From Vitellaria paradoxa (lineage: Eukaryota; Streptophyta; Magnoliopsida; Ericales; Sapotaceae): a stretch of DNA of 64,000 nt. Below, piece after piece: positions 23,030 to 33,990 of the stretch (positions are counted from its first letter, which is position 1; every line of letters starts with the position of its first letter). Location: assembly GCA_019916065.1 (NCBI GenBank), contig CM034237.1:24449752-24513751 (forward strand), in the 5' to 3' direction. The translations under genes were made by a program, and so were the position numbers. Under the pieces are notes generated by a model that did no database searches, had not been told where the DNA came from, and saw only the letters and a list, made by a program, of their open reading frames with translations.

Positions 23030-24025
23030 GGCTCCCTAACTGTTCACAATTTAAACTTATTATAATTTCAAATACAAAGAAAAAAAATTTAAAATCTACC
23101 TTGTTCGGATAAAAAAGTACACAACCGTGTATTAAGTATGTAAATCAACCGTATCTCCTTCGACCGTGTCCCTAACCCAATTAACATCTTCATCACGTTG
23201 GACAATCGCATCTTGGTCAAGAGCTTGTTGGGCGAATGGATCAATATCTGGCTCATCGCAGTCGATTTGGTATACCCCCCTCCTTGACATTTTAACTGCA
23301 ACTTGCTAGTTGGGATCAGCTCGATCGCCAACATAGTAAACTTGCTCTGCCATGGATGCCAGTATGTATGGTTCAGCTTCTATTTGTACATCTCGATGTA
23401 ACAAATTGTTTAAATTGACCAATTTAAATTGGTACTTATCAGCTTTAACCCCGCGAATTGGATCAGCCCAAACACACTTAAATAATAAATATCTTAAACC
23501 ACGATTGTAAACGATTTCAATAATGTCATTCAGTTGGCCGTAATAGTAACCACCGTCAATAGATGGACAACCGATGCCACTATTTTGTGTTGCTCGCCTA
23601 TCATCTACTTCCTTGATGCGAAATCGAAACCCATTGATGTCACAAGCTGTGAAACGTCGAGCTGTCGTGTAAGGACCATCAGCCAACTGTTTTATTTCAT
23701 CGGTCAAAATAGAATCCGTAGTACTTCGTAAATTGTATACCTATGAAATGTAAATTATCATGAATTAATTAAACACAAATTAATTGTGATGTGAAAATCA
23801 TATAAAAACATATGAAAATATGTAACACGTACGTAGTTCTTAAACCAGTCATAAAAACATTGATAATGGGACATTCGAATTTGATTGTCTGTTGCACGAG
23901 GCATGTTCTGTTTCAGCTCGTTTATGTGTCTCCTGCAATGCAAATCAAACAGGATTGAGAATAATCACGATTTTTATTACAAATATGATGTAATTAACTT
24001 TCTTTATTACGACAACGTGACTTAC

Positions 24026-25695
24026 TGGGTCAATGGCACAACTGATTGGGTGTTGAAGAGCACGAACCGATGAGCTTGGATCCACTCGATATGGTTGAGA
24101 TCAAATGACGTGCCTTCCCCAATAGGGCCTTCATTTATCCGCTCCGACCTGCTAAAAGTCGTTTGGACATCATCGTTTAGATATGCCGCACAAAAATTTA
24201 TGCACTCATCCATCAAATATCCTTTCGCTATGGATGCCTCCGGTCGAGCTTTGTTCTGCACATACCTCTTCAATGTGTTCATATATCGCTCGATCGGATA
24301 CATCCACCTAAATTGGACAGGGCCACCAAGCGGGGCTTCTTCAGTTAGGTGTATAGTCAAGTGAACCATTACATCAAAAAATGCCGGCGAAAAAATTTTC
24401 TCTAGATGACACAGTGTCAAAGCAATCCTGTCCTGCAGACCCTTTAAATCTTCTGTACGGATTACTCTGTAACACAACTGCCTGAAGAAATTATTGAGCT
24501 CGATCAACGGCTGCACAACATTATTAGGCAAACATGTCCTTACTGCTATAGGCAACAACTGTTGAAGCAGGACGTGGTTGTCATGACTTTTCAAACCCTG
24601 TAACGTCCGTTCGCTCATGTTGACTCGCTTCGAAATATTCGAGCAATATCCATCAGGTACCTTCACGCCTTTCAGAATTAACAAGAACGCATCCTTCTCC
24701 TCCTTGCTCATGGTGTACTGTGCAAGTGGCATGTATGCCCTGTTGGACTCTCCCGGCTGCAAGTGCAATGGAGTTCTCAATCCCATCTCCTGCAAATCAC
24801 GTCGAGCATTAGCATTATCCTTTGATTTCCCCTTAACACCAAGGATCGTCCACAATATATTATCGCAAACATTCTTCTCAATGTGCATGACATCCAAGTT
24901 GTGCCTGAGTAAGTTGTCTTTCCAGTAGGGCAACTCATAGAAAATACTTTTCTTCTTCCAATTATGGGTTCGGGTCCTATTTGCACCAGAAATAGATGGT
25001 AGCGGGGGGGCTAACAGATCCTGAAAGTCATATACTGTTCGAATTTGCTCCCGCTCCATCTGGGCCAGCAATTCGACCCCGGTCATTGCTCGTGGTGCCA
25101 GACCGAACTCCCGAGTGCCGTCAAACGAGACTCTGTCCTTCCTAAACCTATGCAACGGAGGTAGGAAGCGTCTATGACCCATGTACGCCCACTTTCTACC
25201 ATACTTTAGCCAAGTTGACTTCTTGCTCTGATTGCAACAAGGACATGCGAACTCTCCTTTCGTGCTCCAACCAGATAAGTTGGCGTACGCCGGAAAGTCG
25301 TTAATTGTCCATAGTAATGCTACCCGTAGTTTAAACATTTCATTTCTTGTTGAGTCAAATGTCATCACACCATCAGTCCATAATTCATTAAGCTCTTCAA
25401 TCAATGGTTGCATATAAACATCTATTTTATCCCCGGGACCCTTAGGTCCGTCAATCAATGTCGATAGGATGACAAAAGGTTGCCTCATGCACAGCCAAGG
25501 TGGAAGATTATATGGAACTAACAGTATAGGCCACGTACTGTGAGTTGCCCCAGTCATGCCTGAAAATGGGTTAAATCCATCAGCCGCCAAACCAAGCCGT
25601 ACACTGCGAGAATCGACAGCGAAATCAGGGTGTCTTCTATCAAAATCCTTCCACGTCGGAGAGTTTGTTGGATGGGATAAGTTCCCATGATCCCC
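24026..25695 (-). CDS. Long open part of the tnp2 transposase (main exon, downstream of the frameshift)
   Basis: About 555 codons without a stop on the minus strand up to the splice donor at 24025. It covers the central tnp2 domain and the DUF4218-like segment. It includes a CPCCNQSKKSTWLKYGRKW zinc-type motif (about 25245-25190), LDVMHIEKNVCDN near 24900, and RYMNTLKRYVQNKARPEASI near 24280-24220. The same exon upstream (26594-25697) is in another frame because of a single-base lesion. By itself it cannot be a full transposase. Confidence 0.85.
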
Positions 25696-25696
25696 C

Positions 25697-26608
25697 TGTT
25701 CTCGGCATGCCAAGTCATTAGTTTAGAGATCTTGGATGACATGAAAAATCTCTTCAATCGTGGCTTAAGTGGAAAGTAGCGCACTTGCTTTGCAACCACA
25801 AGCTTACCACGATTTGAACTACCCAAACGATTCTGCCGAGTTTGGATAGTACCAACATTCTTCCATCTCGAAACACCACACACGGTACACGAATCGAGGT
25901 TGCCATTCTCATTCCGAAACAACATGCAACTATTGGGACATGCATCCAGAGTTTCGTATGTGAATCCCAAATTCTCAGTTAACTTGCGTGCCTGGTAGTA
26001 CGATTCTGCAAGCTTAGCTCCCGCTGGTAAAACCCTACGGAGTAACTGTAGTAGCATGTCAAATGACGTATCTGACCAGTGATTCAATGCCTTCAAATGT
26101 AACAACTCAACGATAAATGACAATTTACTGAACTCCTGACATCCAGGATATAATTCTGTCTGCGCATCATCGAGTATTTCAAAATATCTCAATGACTCAT
26201 CATCTGCACCCGAGCGGGGACTAGTTCCACCCGTCAGATTAATACCGGCACCGTTGTCTTCATGTGTCAATCCACATGCGATATCAGCTAGCATCGCGAG
26301 CATTGGATCAGCTTCCTCTGCAACCTCGGCCTCCACCTCAACGGTTTCTTTCGGACGAGAGGCGGTATACTCTTCCCCATGGAGAGTCCAGAATTTATAC
26401 TGCTTCAAGAACTCATTACGGATCAGGTGCTCTCTGACAACCTCCCGTGTATAGTAATACCGGTTAGCACACTTCCTGCAAGGACAACTAATGTACCCAC
26501 TGGGAAACCCACTGGTGAATGCAATAAACTGATTAATCCCCTCCACATACTCTGGGGACATCCTATTCGGCAAATCAATCCAACTCTTATCCATCTCGCT
26601 TAGAGTGT
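25697..26608 (-). CDS. N-terminal part of the tnp2 transposase (before the frameshift)
   Basis: Open from the intron acceptor at 26609, with the start codon at 26592-26594. It encodes the transposase-associated domain, with FPSGYISCPCRKCANRYYY as its Cys pattern, then an acidic linker (VEVEAEVAEEADPML) and the beginning of the tnp2 domain (LTENLGFTYETLDACPNSCM). It continues out of frame to a stop at 25554. The frame leaves homology at the C5 run 25692-25696. Confidence 0.82.
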
Positions 26609-26689
26609 CTGTGGAGTCCCAAGAGGAAAAAAATGTCATTACTATAAAATGTAGTGCCATATGCAAAACACCTAGTCTTAAACTTTACC

Positions 26690-27120
26690 TCCTCATTACA
26701 GGGTGGTTGGTCCTATCCCATTCGAGAATACACGATCCAACTTGCACTCAACAACTCAATGCCGTTGTCCCCTAATTAGATAAAATTTCGGCAGCATGTC
26801 CGCGTGGTTCTCCAAGTACACGATACACAGACGACATCAGTCGTACCCTGTGTACGCACCCGGAGAACAACAGGACGTCAACCGAAACTTCATCTAACAT
26901 AGGACAGTACATGAGTTGTTGAATACAGGATGGATAATTGCATTCCCAAACTGTCCATACTGGACAATTCAAGAATCGCGTACGTCAATCCCCGCACGTT
27001 CATCGAAAGGACAACGAACCTGGTCAAAGACCTAATCCGTTACCTAAGGATGACCAAACAGGTGGCGTACGAGATTCTTAAACGGGTCTAAGTTTCACTA
27101 ATATATGCAAATGAATAAAA
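26690..27120 (-). promoter_or_regulatory. Leader/5' region of the tnp2 gene
   Basis: A GC-richer stretch than the flanking DNA, upstream of the 5'-UTR intron donor at 26688. AAGAATCGCGTACG (about 26971-26984) faces CGTACGAGATTCTT (about 27067-27080) as an inverted repeat, and CTGTCCATACTGGACAA (about 26952-26968) is a small palindrome. Open frames here show no family. I read it as 5' UTR and promoter; the transcription start is unknown. Confidence 0.45.
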
Positions 27121-27165
27121 TAAAGTGGTTCTCAATGTCTGTTTGTTTTCTAACTTAGAATAAAG

Positions 27166-28435
27166 TATTTAGATGTTAGATTGGGCCTAGACAAGATTAG
27201 GGGTTTTATTGTAGTTACTAATTGAACTAATTAACTCTTATTAATTAACTAATGCTGCTTGTGTAATTAATTACTATATTATTCGGTAAATTACCTAGAA
27301 ACAATATTATAATATTATTATTTGACCTAATTTTCTTATCTTATTCGTATTGGATTACACTGGGCCCAAGCAAGATGTTGGATTGGGCCCAAGCAAGATT
27401 AGGGGTTTTATTGTAGTTACTAATTGAACTAATTAACTCTTATTAATTAACTACTGCTGCTTGTGTAATTAATTACTATATTATTCGGTAAATTACCTAG
27501 AAACAATATTATAATATTATTGTTTGACCTAATTTTCTTATCGTATTCGTATTGGATTACACTGGGCCCAAGCAAGATGTTGGATTGGGCCCAGGCAAGA
27601 TTAGGGGTTTTATTGTAGTTACTAATTGAACTAATTAACTCTTATTAATTAACTACTGCTGCTTGTGTAATTAATTACTATATTATTCGGTAAATTACCT
27701 AGAAACAATATTATAATATTACTATTTGACCTAATTTTCTTATCTTATTCGTATTGGATTACACTGGGCCCAAGCAAGATGTTGGATTGGGCCCAGGCAA
27801 GATTAGGGGTTTTATTGTAGTTACTAATTGAACTAATTAACTCTTATTAATTAACTACTGCTGCTTGTGTAATTAATTACTATATTATTCGGTAAATTAC
27901 CTAGAAACAATATTATAATATTATTGTTTGACCTAATTTTCTTATCGTATTCGTATTGGATTACACTGGGCCCAAGCAAGATGTTGGATTGGGCCCAGGC
28001 AAGATTAGGGGTTTTATTGTAGTTACTAATTGAACTAATTAACTCTTATTAATTAACTACTGCTGCTTGTGTAATTAATTACTATATTATTCAGTAAATT
28101 ACCTAGAAACAATATTATAATATTATTGTTTGACCTAATTTTCTTATCTTATTCGTATTGGATTACACTGGGCCCAAGCAAGATGTTGAATTGGGCCCAG
28201 GCAAGATTAGGGGTTTTATTGTAGTTACTAGTTGAACTAATTAAATATTATTAATTAACTACTGCTGCTTGTGTAATTAATTACTATATTATTCGGTAAA
28301 TTACCTAGAAACAATATTATAATATTATTATTTGACCTAATTTTCGTATCGTATTCGTATTGGATTGGACTGGGCCCAAGAAAGCCCAAGAAAAATGTTG
28401 GATTGGACCCAAGCAAGATTAGGGGTTTTCTTCTA
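27166..28435. repeat. 202-bp tandem array inside the CACTA element
   Basis: GATTAGGGGTTTTATTGTAG recurs at 27195, 27397, 27599, 27801, 28003 and 28205, exactly 202 bp apart, with a diverged copy at 28417. Units differ at only a few positions (for example ATTATT/ATTACT, CAAGC/CAGGC). Each unit contains TTGGGCCCAAGCAAGA and TTGGATTACACTGGGCCC. It lies between the tnp2 promoter side and the 5' end of the element. Confidence 0.95.
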
Positions 28436-31400
28436 ATTAGAGTTAATTGGAATTAATTATTGTTATTCAAAAAAATAACACTTCAATACATTATACGAAG
28501 ATCAAATATACAACAAATAAAATAATACGATACAAATTAAATAAATTAACAATAGATATTACGAACAATTCAATATTTACTCATTATAACATAAATCAAA
28601 CTATGATTTCAAATAATAAAAGTATTTTCAATCATTTGGGTAACCAGCCATTACAATATTAATTGAAACAATCTAATTTAACCTAAATTAATTATATTAT
28701 CAATATTCTAATTCGTTATTTAATATTTTAACTAATATAAATATTTAATGAACCTAAAAATTGTAATTTAATATTATTATTTACCTAATCTAACTATTTT
28801 TAGTATTATTGTTTAATTCAAAATATATTATTGTTTAAGTATGCTATTTACATTCATGAAAATGTTATAAAATAAGAGAATTTACATACAAGTGAAAATT
28901 ATTATTAATTTTTTTTTTTGTCTTATGCATCGATTCTTATTTAAAAGTATTCTTTTTATGAAAAAAAGTAATATGTTTAAAAGTTTACAAACTTTATTGT
29001 ATTTAATTTATTAAAAAATCTATCAACTTTTACTAACTTTTTATACTTTTTTCAAACTATATATTATTTTTACATTAAACTATATATTAATTCTCATATT
29101 TTTAGTAGTATTATCTAACATTATAAATATCATAATATAATTTAATTTCCGTAAGGTAAGTTAATCAATTTATTTATAAAAATTACCATATTGAGTGAAG
29201 ATGTTAGCATTGCTTCAAAAACTCTCTCTACCCTTTGTCATTTTTTGTTTTTATAAAATTATAAAGTTAATTTCATAGTGAAGAACAATTAAAATTTGTT
29301 TTCACTCTCGTTTTTCTTTTCTATTATAAATATTTTATTAATTTCAATACTTAATCTATTTTTGTTGCATCACATTAAAAATGAATTATTTTATTCAAAG
29401 ATTTTATTAAACTAAAATTATTTTTGATAAATGTTATAATTTATTTAATTTAATTATTTTAAAAATAAATAATATAGTAAAATTTATAAAAAAAAGTTAA
29501 AGAAGGTTGAAGAAAGTTGATAAAAATTGAAAGAAATTAAAAATGTGTTTAGTAAATTTTAGCGAAGTAAGTTGATAAAAATTATTAATTGATAAAATTG
29601 TTGTAGCCAAACAGGCTCTAAGTGACTCTTGCCATTTAACCCATTGGAAACAAGTCCATGTCCATCAAATATCAATGTCCAGCAATCCTCTAAGAAGAAT
29701 ATATGCATGAGGTCAACATGGCCCTGGAATTACGGATCAGGGTGGCCTGTGGTCCACATGTTATACAAAAGAAAAATCCTCCTGGACTAGAATAAAACAA
29801 ACTAAGAAGCTAGTAAAATTATAATGATATAACGGTGCTAGAGTTATAATTAAAATAATTTTTTTTATAAGTTTATTATTGTTAAGTGTCGTTTTAAGAA
29901 TTGGTTAGTTATAGTCAAGTTGATAGGTAGAGTTGAATATATATATATATAGTGGGAGAGAAATTTTTTAGTAATTTTTACTTTTTTTGACATTTGGTAA
30001 CTCCTTAAAAGTTACTAAAAAATTTTGAAATTTTTTTCAACATTTTTACTAAATAATTAAAAGCTTTTAAAGAATTCTTATTTTTTACATACATAAAAAA
30101 TGATATTTATGTATGAAAATTTTTTATTAAAAAAATTTATATTATAATTTGATTCCTCAAAATTTTTTTAAAATAATTAGTCTTATTAGAAAAAAAAACT
30201 AATATTGGTATATATAAATTTTGAATTAAAAAAATTTAAGTTATAAATCAATCTCTTTAAAATTTAGTCAATTACCAAAAAAAATCTCCTTAAAATTTTA
30301 TTTTCTCTTAGTTGTTATATGATAGTGTTTAAATGGTTAAAAAAATAAATTAGTGAAAAAATAACACGTGACAAAATTTAATTGAAAGATATTAAAAATA
30401 GTTAATAAAATTTTTAATATTTTTAATAAACTAAATACTCCTATATAATCTAAAATTTAAAATTCAATTGATTATACTATTTGTATATATATTATTTTAT
30501 TTTTATTCATTAAATATAATTTTTTAAGCCCAAGTTTAACGCCCCAAAAAAATAGCTCCCAGGCCAAAAATTTGACTTCATCTATGAGGATTGATGTGAC
30601 AAAAGGTCACATGCATAATTTTCCAAGTATCACATATAATTTTCCAAGTATCCAAAAAAATTTTCCAAGTATCACAAGATGTTAATTTCTTTATTTTTCA
30701 TGCCAAGTGGTCACATTATTATATTTATTCTAAGTTATTATTTTATAATATATTTTACCTATCATATTAAAAATAGGTATTTAAATTATAAGAATTTAAA
30801 TATTCATTATATTTTTATAATTTTAATCTTAATAATTAAATAAAAAATTAAATAAGTATTTTTTTTTCATTTTATTCTAACGTTCTAATTCTATCTTCAG
30901 AATTTTGAAATTCTGAGAATTTCAAAGTATCCTCAGAATTTAAAAATTATTGAATTTTAATTCAATATTACAGATACAGCTATATTATTTAATTAAAAAA
31001 ATTTAAATTAATTTTAATCATTAAATTTTAATTTAACGGTATAACTTGCAAATCATGAAATTTACATAACTCCCCCAAATCCTTTAAATTTATCGTCTAT
31101 ACTGGCAACTTTTGGAGTACAGTAAAATAATACAAAATTTTATAAATTTCTACAAACACAAATTACAATATAATAAAATATAAATTTTTTACTCACTGCA
31201 CAAAACACAACAATTTTTCCCACTAACTAAATTTTTCTTCTAAAATCTCTTTTTCTTTCTTCCAACATACCAATTTTTATAAAATAAAATTAAAAAACAG
31301 AATATTAAAAAAAACAGCAAAAAAAAATACAGAAAAAAAAACAGCAAACAAAAAAAAAACAGAAAAAAACAGCAAATTAAAAAAAATTAAAAACAACAGC

Positions 31401-31690
31401 AACATACATAAAAAAAAATATTACACAGTACGCACATGAAATAAACAATTTAACGAGTAACTAAAATAAAAAAATTAAACAAACAATAATACATACATGC
31501 ATGTATAGATAATCATCAAACCCCCAACCACAAAAAATAAAAAAAAAAATTATTTACATTTATCCAACAATAAACATGAAAAATACAAAAAATAGAAAAA
31601 AAATTTCAAACTAAAAAAAAAAAAATCCAAACCTAGTACGGTGTAGTGTTGCCTTAACCTAAAAAAAAACTACAATAAACAAAAAAAAAA
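28436..31690. other. CACTA 5' non-coding region
   Basis: AT-rich, no gene seen. Contents: 29600-29625 reads GTAGCCAAACAGGCTCTAA, like one end of a MITE whose other end I could not find; 29620-29770 is less AT-rich; 29938-29951 is a (TA)n run; 30615-30680 has three copies of ATTTTCCAAGTATCAC; 31300-31400 is A-rich with ACAGCAAA repeats. Confidence 0.5.
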
Positions 31691-31703
31691 TATTAATGCA
31701 TGT

Positions 31704-31710
31704 TTATTTT

Positions 31711-31742
<32 letters not shown>

Positions 31743-31875
31743 ACCTCCGGCGACGGCAGGCCACCTCCGGTCTGGCACGGCAGAGGGGGGAGAGAAGACA
31801 GCAGAGGGGGGAGAGAAGAGAGAGCGTGGGGGAGGGAGAGGAAAAAAAGGGAGGGAGGGAGAGGAAAAAGAGGGA
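31704..31875. repeat. (GA)n microsatellite and purine-rich tract
   Basis: About fourteen GA units at 31711-31737, then GGGGGGAGAGAAGA-type purine-rich DNA up to about 31875. Open frames here are low-complexity. Confidence 0.85.
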
Positions 31876-31904
31876 GGCGTTCTGCCCAATATAATTAGAG
31901 AATC

Positions 31905-32088
31905 AGCGACCGCTTTAAGCGGTCGCTAATACGGTTATAAAGCGGTCGTGCGAATTTTTTCGTCGTCGATACCTTGCCGCACGGGATTAGCGACAGCGGT
32001 TTAAGCGACCGCCTTAAGCGGTCGCTAATACAATTATAAAGCGGTCGCCTGAGGTTTCCACTCGCCAATTCCCCAATCTCTAGTAGTG
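31905..32088. repeat. CACTA 5' terminal and subterminal repeats
   Basis: GCGACCGCTTTAAGCGGTCG at about 31908 is a near-perfect palindrome. GCGACCGCCTTAAGCGGTCG at about 32006 is a second. Single cores occur at about 31941 and 32041. The end is CTCTAGTAGTG at 32078-32088. Confidence 0.85.
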
Positions 32089-32292
32089 GATTCTGAATAA
32101 CCAATAACTTCATGATCATCAACTTTTCTATAAACAAGCATACAATAATTGGTTATCTACAAATATCTCATAACTTTCATTATAGCAATCCAATTATCCA
32201 TTCTAGGATTTGAGATACCTCCCAAGAGCACCTACACCAAGAGCTATATCCAATCGGGTGCATACCTATGCAATATAAGATTACCAACTACA

Positions 32293-32964
32293 CTAACATA
32301 ACGTATGTCCCCATATGGATTTCACTTCAAAATCATTCTTAGGACTCTGGCTTTTATTGAATTTATCACCCTTGGTAATAGGAACATCAATAAGTATATA
32401 ATTCTGTATTTTAAACCTCTCAAGTACATAGTTGATATATCCTTTCTGAGAAAACCTTAGCATATCAGGAGATCTATCATGGATGATCTCAATGTTCAAA
32501 ACAAATAAGGCTTCTCTAATGTCTTTCATATCACATGTGTGAAATAATAGTGACTTGGTATCTCTTAAAACACCCAAATTAGTACTAACAAGAAGGATAT
32601 CATCAACATAAAGAACAAGAAAAATAAATCTCCTCTCACTGACCGAGGGATATATACATTGGTCAACCTTATTTTGCACAAAGCTTATAGAAGTGACAAT
32701 CTCATCAAACTTTTAAGTACTATTAGTGCGAGACTTATTTCAAACCATGAATTGATTTCTTCAATTTATGCACCATTTGCTCTTTACCTTCTTCCTTGAA
32801 ACCCCCAAGTTGCACCTTTTAAAATTTCTCATTTGGGCGTTATATAAAAAAGCAGTCTTGACACCCATCTGATGAAACTCTAAATCATAATGAGCTATCA
32901 GAACCATGATAATTCTGAATGAATCCTTAGATGAAACTACGAAAAAAAACGTAATTATAATCAA
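32293..32964 (-). pseudogene. Copia reverse transcriptase remnant
   Basis: RT of the Ty1/copia element. 32964-32761 reads VVSSKDSFRIIMVLIAHYDL, then HQMGVKTAFL, the start of the copia RT core. 32679-32293 holds the catalytic box LYVDDILLVS (YVDD intact), then DMKDIREALFVLNIEI and SQKGYINYVLERF, all characteristic of copia RT. The stretch between them is frameshifted. The polyprotein then runs into RNase H at the CACTA boundary. Confidence 0.85.
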
Positions 32965-33399
32965 TGCTCATTTGCACCCAATGGGCTTATGGTATCCATC
33001 CACATGCTGGAACAAGGACTCAAAATAGCATCAACAGAAGTCACTGGGTCAACAATAGGACCTACATCATAATCACATTTATCGAGATACACGAAGAACT
33101 AATTTGAGGATTTTCTTACGAATATCTCTAAAATAGGATTAGGAGTATCAATAGAAATACGATCAGTTACAGTAGGATCATAAGCATTAATAGAAATGGT
33201 ATTATTAATCCCCAGCTGCTCATGATCATCCCCCTCCGCAGGTGTAGACAAAAAATAAGTCTAATTTTAGGGAATGAAATAGGCATCACCTTGCTACTCC
33301 TATCCTTACCAATCTTGCTATGAAAAGTCTAAATCAGTTCTATCAAGCTCTAAAACTTAGCTATATAGAACTCAACAATTCTGGCAACTAATGTAGGAG

Positions 33400-33990
33400 A
33401 ATAGATTTATACCCCTTAGAATGATTTAGACACCCAATGAAGAAGCAACGAGTGATTCTAGAGTTGGTTTTTCATTCAGAAGGATTATATATCCTAACCT
33501 CTGCGGGACAACCCCAAACACGAAAATGGTTAAGACTTTCTACCGGTCCACAACTCAAAAGGTGTTTTAGAAATAGACTTGATGAGAACTTTATTAAAAA
33601 AAAGAAACATATGTGGTAAATTTTATGGCATTGCCCTAAAGATATAAAGGTTAGTTGCACCTACTTATCATATCCCCATCACATCTTTAAGAGTGTAATT
33701 ATGCCTTTCAGTCACACCATTTTGTTCAACACTACTAGGCATGAAATATATTGGGCAACAATCTTACATTCTTGTAAGTATTTGGTAAACAATCCCATAA
33801 ATTGTCCTGTGATATCATGTTTGCCATAATACTCACCCCTATAGTTAAACCTTACAATTTTGATCATTTTAGTCAATTTATCATGGATAAAGTCAACATA
33901 AGTGTTTAGGTCTCCTAAAGCACGTGAAAATAAAATATCTTCACTTTGATTACTTCTTTCTATCTCCACTTTGATTATCTTTTTGGTCAC
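33400..33990 (-). pseudogene. Copia integrase remnant
   Basis: 33990-33712 contains IVRFNYRGEYYGKHD and FTKYLQECKIVAQY, the D-x-E core region of copia integrases, where the usual RSDRGGEY is degraded. After a frame change, VEQNGVTERHNYTLKDV is readable at about 33722-33675. 33660-33472 ends NHFRVWGCPAEVRIYNPSE, the typical integrase C-terminal signature. Sequence right of about 33950 no longer looks like copia. Confidence 0.7.

Larger units (their letters stand above)
23132..26689 (-). pseudogene. TNPD-type (tnp2) CACTA transposase, frameshifted
   Basis: Catalytic transposase of the element. I place the start at 26594 (MDKSWIDLPNRMSPEYVEG), which begins the transposase-associated zinc-binding domain (CPCRKCANRYYYTREVV). 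An 80-bp 5'-UTR intron at 26688-26609 (GTAAAG...CCACAG) precedes it. The tnp2 core follows: DSCTVCG near 25870, LAADGFNPFSGMTG, STWPILLVPYNLPPWLCM and HNLDVMHIEKNVCDNILWT. Then come a DUF4218-like part (HLTEEAPLGGPVQFRWMYPI) and, after introns at 24025-23933 and about 23832-23741, a DUF4216 region (23740-23132). Two lesions are seen: a one-base frameshift at the C5 run 25692-25696 and a TAG at 23306-23308. The frame reopens after the TAG and ends in TAA at 23132. Family identity is firm; introns are inferred. Confidence 0.88.
20459..32088 (-). mobile_element. CACTA (En/Spm) DNA transposon, complete with TSD
   Basis: 11,630 bp. The left end is CACTAGTAGAAATT and the right end reads CACTACTAGAGATT on the reverse strand (12 of 14 match). 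It is flanked by the 3-bp duplication GAT (20456-20458 and 32089-32091). Both ends carry dense GCGACCGC/GCGGTCGC subterminal repeats. It holds a TNPD-type gene (26689-23132) and a TNPA-like gene (23029-21332), both on the minus strand, so its 5' end is on the right. It splits the RNase H domain of a copia element exactly. Only a few lesions are seen in the genes, which suggests a fairly recent loss of autonomy. Confidence 0.93.
15951..33950 (-). mobile_element. Ty1/copia retrotransposon, fragmented and interrupted
   Basis: Minus-strand pieces read in copia order from right to left: integrase (33400-33990), RT (32293-32964), RNase H (32140-32089 joined to 20458-19956), then a 3' untranslated part and a probable 3' LTR. 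Removing the CACTA element at 20459-32088 joins the two halves of RNase H. Removing the solo LTR at 16824-19560 rejoins the 3' tail. The 5' part (gag, protease, 5' LTR) is missing; sequence changes to Helitron-like DNA near 33950. Frameshifts and stops occur throughout, so it is the oldest layer of this region. Confidence 0.75.

Noticed and set aside
24095..26603. Plus-strand open stretches opposite the tnp2 gene
   Set aside because: Shadows of the minus-strand transposase, with no family similarity of their own.
27166..28435. CRISPR-like array
   Set aside because: Plant DNA, 202-bp direct tandem units without distinct spacers; a minisatellite-type array.
29600..29625. GTAGCCAAACAGGCTC as a MITE end
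   Set aside because: The opposite terminal repeat was not found within reach.
31696..31929. Open stretches over the GA-rich tract
   Set aside because: Produced by the (GA)n microsatellite; RE/GE repeats on one strand and LSLS/PPS on the other.
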